Assembly (NCBI RefSeq): GCF_009909195.1
Contig: NZ_JAAAMU010000001.1
Coordinates: 496,001 to 560,000 of the forward strand
Length of the DNA: 64,000 nt
Direction: 5' to 3'
DNA from: Paenibacillus sacheonensis
GTDB taxonomy: Bacteria > Bacillota > Bacilli > Paenibacillales > Paenibacillaceae
Shown here in pieces: positions 61,006 through 64,000 of this stretch (its first letter is position 1; the number at the start of each line of letters is the position of its first letter). Made by a program: the position numbers and the translations under genes. The notes beneath the pieces were generated by a model. It was not told where the DNA came from. It saw nothing but the letters and a program-made list of their open reading frames with translations, and did not search any database.

Positions 61006-61182
61006 CTAGGCGCGCAAATCGAAATTTCCGCCCAAATTAGGCGTCACGCTGCGTTCCATCATCTGCGTCAACTGCTGCGATTGCTGGTTCGACATGTCTA
61101 CGGCCATTTTCAGCACGCTTACGTTGACGGCTTGCATGACACTGCTTTGCGCCATCGAGATCGACAAACTCGGAATGTCCAT
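61006..61182 (-). CDS. yjfB: YjfB family putative motility protein
   Basis: The 58-residue protein reads MDIPSLSISMAQSSVMQAV, then VSVLKMAVDMSNQQSQ and ends GGNFDLRA, the YjfB (PF14070) pattern. Members are often linked to the motility regulon, though the function is unknown. AAGGAGG lies well placed before the ATG. A 9 bp hairpin (60985-61004) follows the stop. A sigma-D-like -10 lies upstream. Confidence 0.85.
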   Translation of the reverse strand: MDIPSLSISMAQSSVMQAVNVSVLKMAVDMSNQQSQQLTQMMERSVTPNLGGNFDLRA

Positions 61183-61217
61183 GATTGTCCTCCTTGGATA
61201 AAAGTCCTACATCACGT

Positions 61218-61225
61218 ATATCGGA
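61218..61225 (-). promoter_or_regulatory. Possible sigma-D -10 element for yjfB
   Basis: The minus strand reads TCCGATAT, one base from the sigma-D -10 GCCGATAT, about 40 bases before the yjfB start. The -35 at the right distance (CATC) is poor, so this is tentative. Confidence 0.3.
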
Positions 61226-61285
61226 CGAGCGGCGGGAATAGATGAATGGTCGGGCGAATCGTGCCGTGCAGGCCGTTTGCGTTTG

Positions 61286-61314
61286 TTGAACCATGTCCGA
61301 ATATACGCTAAGAT
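61286..61314 (+). promoter_or_regulatory. Sigma-A promoter of the racemase gene
   Basis: TTGAAC and TAAGAT are separated by 17 bases, about 68 bases before the start codon. Confidence 0.65.
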
Positions 61315-61381
61315 GTAGGTACCTTTTCGCCGGCGGATTCATATTCTATTGGAGTCTTGTCAAAACGCTCAAGAAAGCGGT

Positions 61382-62197
61382 GTGTCTGTGCAACAACCGA
61401 TCGCAATTTTGGATTCTGGCGTAGGCGGTCTAACCGTCGTCAAAGAGATTATGCGTCAGCTTCCCCGAGAAAAAATCATGTATTTCGGCGATACGGCCCG
61501 CACGCCATACGGCCCGCGTCCAGCCGAAGAAGTGACTCGGTTTACGAGGCAAATCGTAGAGTATTTGATTCAGTTCCGACCGAAAATGATCGTCATCGCT
61601 TGCAATACGGCGACAGCCGTCGCACTGGAAGATATTCGTTCGCGGGTTGCCGTTCCCGTCGTTGGCGTCATACACCCGGGAGCCCGCGCTGCCAACGGAC
61701 GCACGCTAACGGGCGTCGTTGGCGTCATCGGCACGGAAGGAACGATTCGCAGCGGCGCATACGAACATGCGCTGAAGCAATTGTCCCCGGCGATTCATGT
61801 GGTAAGCCTGGCCTGTCCGCGCTTCGTTCCTCTGGTCGAGCAGGGCAATTTCCGCTCGCAGGAAACGCAGGAGGCCGTGGAATCCTCGCTCGAACCGCTG
61901 AAGGAACGTCAGATCGACACGTTGATTCTCGGATGCACGCATTATCCGTTCCTATCGGAAACGATTGCGTCCGTAATGGGACCTGACGTTATGCTGATCA
62001 GCTCGGCGGACGAGACGGCCAGAGAGATCAGTACGATTCTTCATGACCGCAATCGGCTTACCCGAGACGGCGAGATGCCCGTTCATCAATTCTTCTGCAG
62101 CGGGGATCACCGGATGTTCCGCATGATCGCCCAGCAGTGGCTTGGCGAGCAGATCGAGCTGACGCCTGTCGTATGGCAGGTGCCCAAGATCGTCTAA
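61382..62197 (+). CDS. murI: Glutamate racemase
   Basis: The 271-residue enzyme makes D-glutamate for peptidoglycan. It shows IAILDSGVGGLTV at the start and both catalytic cysteines, in ACNTATA (about C74) and LGCTHYPF (about C185). The chosen GTG gives the usual family length; an in-frame TTG at 61349 and another GTG at 61388 are alternatives, and no start has a strong ribosome binding site. Confidence 0.95.
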   Translation: MSVQQPIAILDSGVGGLTVVKEIMRQLPREKIMYFGDTARTPYGPRPAEEVTRFTRQIVEYLIQFRPKMIVIACNTATAVALEDIRSRVAVPVVGVIHPGARAANGRTLTGVVGVIGTEGTIRSGAYEHALKQLSPAIHVVSLACPRFVPLVEQGNFRSQETQEAVESSLEPLKERQIDTLILGCTHYPFLSETIASVMGPDVMLISSADETAREISTILHDRNRLTRDGEMPVHQFFCSGDHRMFRMIAQQWLGEQIELTPVVWQVPKIV

Positions 62198-62213
62198 TAC
62201 GAGAAAGCTTGGC

Positions 62214-62243
62214 CGCCGTCGCGCTTACGCGACGGCGTTTTTT
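62214..62243 (+). terminator. Terminator after murI
   Basis: CGCCGTCGCG-CTTA-CGCGACGGCG is followed by TTTTTT. Confidence 0.92.
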
Positions 62244-62318
62244 GTTTTGGCATGCGTTCCGGCGCGTCGGCATAGCATGAAGCATGTGAGATGACAAGAA
62301 CCTGACAGAGGTGATCCG

Positions 62319-63536
62319 ATGCTGCCCTATGTCGTGCAATCGGGCGATACGCTGCTGCGCATCGCCCGCACGTTCAACGTGAATAAGGAATCGCTGCTCG
62401 CGGCGAATCCCGGCCTGTCCCCGGCCGAACCGCCGTATCCGGGCCTTCTGTTGTCGATTCCCGTGCAGACGGCTTCCATATACCGCGTCCAGCCTGGCGA
62501 CACGCTGCTCGGAATTGCCGGAAAGTTCAGCCTGACGCTTCATGCGATTCTGAATGCCAACGGGCACCAAGACCTGAAGCGGCTTCAGGCCGGAACGCTG
62601 CTTACGCTGCCCTGCGCCGGCAGAGGCCGCATCGTGGACGGACGCGCCGAATACGGCCAGCGCGAGCTGACGGCAGACGTGGATGCGCTGCTCCGTGCTT
62701 ATCCGCTGCTGCAGGCGGAGACGATCGGAGCAAGCGTCATGGGCAAGCCGCTAATCGCCATCCGGCTCGGAGAAGGTCCGGTTAAGGTGCATATGAATGC
62801 GGGCATGCATGCGAATGAATGGATCACGACTCCGCTCCTGATGGCGTTTCTCGAAGACGCGGCCAAGGCCGCCACGTTCGGGGAGAGCTTATGCGGCATG
62901 GATATGCCGGCGCTGCTGCAGCGCGTGACGTTATGGGTCGTCCCGCTCGTGAACCCCGACGGAGCGGAGCTGGCGCAGGAGGGACTACGGGCGGACCATC
63001 CGCATGCGGCGGAGCTGCTCAAGTGGAATCGGGGTTCCCGTCGTTTTCAGAAATGGAAGGCGAACATTCGCGGCGTCGATCTGAACGACCAGTTTCCCGC
63101 CTTCTGGGAAGAAGAGAGCGCCCGAAGAGACACGGAAGGACCTGGCCCGCGCGATTATCCGGGGCCAAGTCCGCTGTCGGAGCCGGAAGCGAAGGCGCTT
63201 GCCGAATTTACGGAGGCGCAGCAGTTCGATCTCGTCGTTGCCCTGCACAGCCAAGGGCAGGAGATTTATTGGAATTACCGGGGCTACGAACCGCCCGAAG
63301 CGGAGCGGATCGCCCGCAGGCTCGGCAAGGCAAGCGGCTATAAACCCGTGAAGCTGTCCGGCAGCGACGCGGGTTACAAGGACTGGTTTATTTTCCAATA
63401 TCGCAAGCCCGGCTTCACCGTCGAGGTCGGCTTCGGCGTCAATCCGCTTCCGGTGGAGTCGTTCCCGGACTTGAACGACGAGGTTCGGCTGCTGCTCGCC
63501 GCCGTCTTGGAGGCGGCCCGCTCGATTGTGCTATAA
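62319..63536 (+). CDS. LysM-containing M14 peptidase (gamma-D-glutamyl-diaminopimelate type)
   Basis: The 405-residue protein has two LysM repeats (about 4-47 and 55-98: VVQSGDTLLRIARTFNV, RVQPGDTLLGIAGKFSL) and a zinc carboxypeptidase domain with H164-x2-E167 (GMHANEW), H310 (ALHSQGQ) and catalytic E369 (FTVEVGFG). It resembles Lysinibacillus endopeptidase I, which cleaves the gamma-D-Glu-mesoDAP bond of murein stem peptides. No signal peptide is present, consistent with a sporulation or recycling enzyme. Confidence 0.92.
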   Translation: MLPYVVQSGDTLLRIARTFNVNKESLLAANPGLSPAEPPYPGLLLSIPVQTASIYRVQPGDTLLGIAGKFSLTLHAILNANGHQDLKRLQAGTLLTLPCAGRGRIVDGRAEYGQRELTADVDALLRAYPLLQAETIGASVMGKPLIAIRLGEGPVKVHMNAGMHANEWITTPLLMAFLEDAAKAATFGESLCGMDMPALLQRVTLWVVPLVNPDGAELAQEGLRADHPHAAELLKWNRGSRRFQKWKANIRGVDLNDQFPAFWEEESARRDTEGPGPRDYPGPSPLSEPEAKALAEFTEAQQFDLVVALHSQGQEIYWNYRGYEPPEAERIARRLGKASGYKPVKLSGSDAGYKDWFIFQYRKPGFTVEVGFGVNPLPVESFPDLNDEVRLLLAAVLEAARSIVL

Positions 63537-63563
63537 TAAGCGCATGAGAAGGAGGCGGTGTAT

Positions 63564-63803
63564 ATGCGCAAGCTGCTGTCGCTCCGCCATTGGCGGGCCG
63601 TGTTTGTCCGAATCTTCCGGTTGCTGACCGCAAAGGAAGTTCGGCTGTTGGACAAGCTTCTGTATCTCGTTCCCGTCCTGTTGTATTGGGTGCTTCCGGA
63701 TGTCATGCCTTTCGTTCCGATCGACGACATTGCCGTTACGATGATTGCCGCGGAAGGGTACACCCGGTATATGGAACGAAAATACGGCCGCGTCGTCAAG
63801 TAA
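63564..63803 (+). CDS. DUF1232 family small membrane protein
   Basis: The 79-residue protein has the DUF1232 (YkvA-like) core LLDKLLYLVPVLLYWVLPDV then PFVPIDDIAVT, a membrane hairpin with a conserved P-x-D-x-x-P-D type turn. GAAGGAGGCGG precedes the ATG. Function unknown. Confidence 0.85.
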   Translation: MRKLLSLRHWRAVFVRIFRLLTAKEVRLLDKLLYLVPVLLYWVLPDVMPFVPIDDIAVTMIAAEGYTRYMERKYGRVVK

Positions 63804-63806
63804 CGG

Positions 63807-63835
63807 TTGAACATTGGACGAGGTTTCTATACAAT
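63807..63835 (+). promoter_or_regulatory. Sigma-A promoter of the HesB/IscA-like gene
   Basis: TTGAAC and TACAAT with a 17-base spacer, about 93 bases before the GTG start. Confidence 0.65.
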
Positions 63836-63927
63836 AGAGTAAATAAAGTAGGCTAGAACAAGCACTATACATGACGGAGCTCCCAAGAGCGAACGGACTC
63901 CATCAACATAAAGGAGACGAAGAAGCT

Positions 63928-64000
63928 GTGAATATCAAAATCACGCGCAATGCCGCGAAGGTCCTTCGCGAAGAGATCGATAAACCGGAAAACGACGGCA
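63928..64000 (+). CDS. HesB/IscA-like Fe-S assembly protein, partial (5' end)
   Basis: The GTG-started frame gives MNIKITRNAAKVLREEIDKP and runs off the window. That N-terminus (strand, then A-A-K-V-L helix) is like HesB/YadR/YneR-type A-type carrier relatives. AAGGAG lies 12 bases upstream. Only 24 codons are visible, so the cysteines that would confirm the family cannot be seen. Confidence 0.55.
   Translation, partial: MNIKITRNAAKVLREEIDKPENDG

Overview
The window looks like chromosomal DNA of a GC-rich, endospore-forming Bacillota, most likely Paenibacillaceae (Paenibacillus/Cohnella-like). The basis is two complete germinant-receptor operons, strong AAGGAGG-type ribosome binding sites, many TTG/GTG starts, several small lipoproteins, AraC regulators beside sugar enzymes, and YtxH, DUF948, YjfB and DUF2975 proteins. 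No rRNA, tRNA, CRISPR array, complete insertion sequence, prophage or replication origin was seen.

Layout. 0-7 kb: a MarR regulator; a TTG-started membrane peptide ORF followed by a hairpin that hides the ribosome binding site of an Oxa1/YidC insertase, an arrangement like Bacillus subtilis mifM-yqjG; an ECF41-type sigma factor with a fitting autoregulatory promoter; and a leftward gerA-gerC-gerB operon behind a textbook sigma-G promoter. 7-17 kb: an accessory stretch of small enzymes and lipoproteins with several decayed genes (P-loop kinase lacking its P-loop, HAD hydrolase, M29 aminopeptidase, a second P-loop protein). 17-30 kb: a symmetric intergenic repeat, a methyltransferase with a histone-H1-like tail, an MFS exporter, SelO, a NEW3-protein/ABC-2 transporter operon facing an ECF sigma/anti-sigma pair, and a secreted PLD nuclease with an Excalibur domain. 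30-42 kb: a large dCache-HAMP-PAS4-GGDEF diguanylate cyclase, a TetR/DHA2 efflux pair, two PhyH dioxygenases bracketed by two AraC regulators, and a secreted glycosidase-like protein with a duplicated C-terminal module and an upstream cre-like box. 43-53 kb: a membrane metallophosphoesterase, an alpha/beta hydrolase, a FucU/RbsD mutarotase, a second germination operon (gerB-gerA-gerC, rightward) and a GH36 alpha-galactosidase. 53-64 kb: a lone holin, a membrane-anchored CuA-type cupredoxin, small conserved proteins, a HepT-like protein, a SufR-like regulator, DUF948/YtxH proteins, an AraC/GH4 alpha-galactosidase pair, YjfB, glutamate racemase, a LysM-M14 peptidase, a DUF1232 protein and the start of a HesB/IscA-like gene.

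Connections. Germination (two Ger operons) and cell-wall genes (MurI, the LysM peptidase) fit a sporulating cell. GH36 and GH4 alpha-galactosidases with AraC control, plus the cre-associated secreted glycosidase, suggest plant-polysaccharide use. The observation most worth following is the leader peptide and hairpin before yidC: a candidate translation-arrest sensor of membrane insertion, related to or convergent with MifM. All functional calls come from reading the sequence; no search was run.
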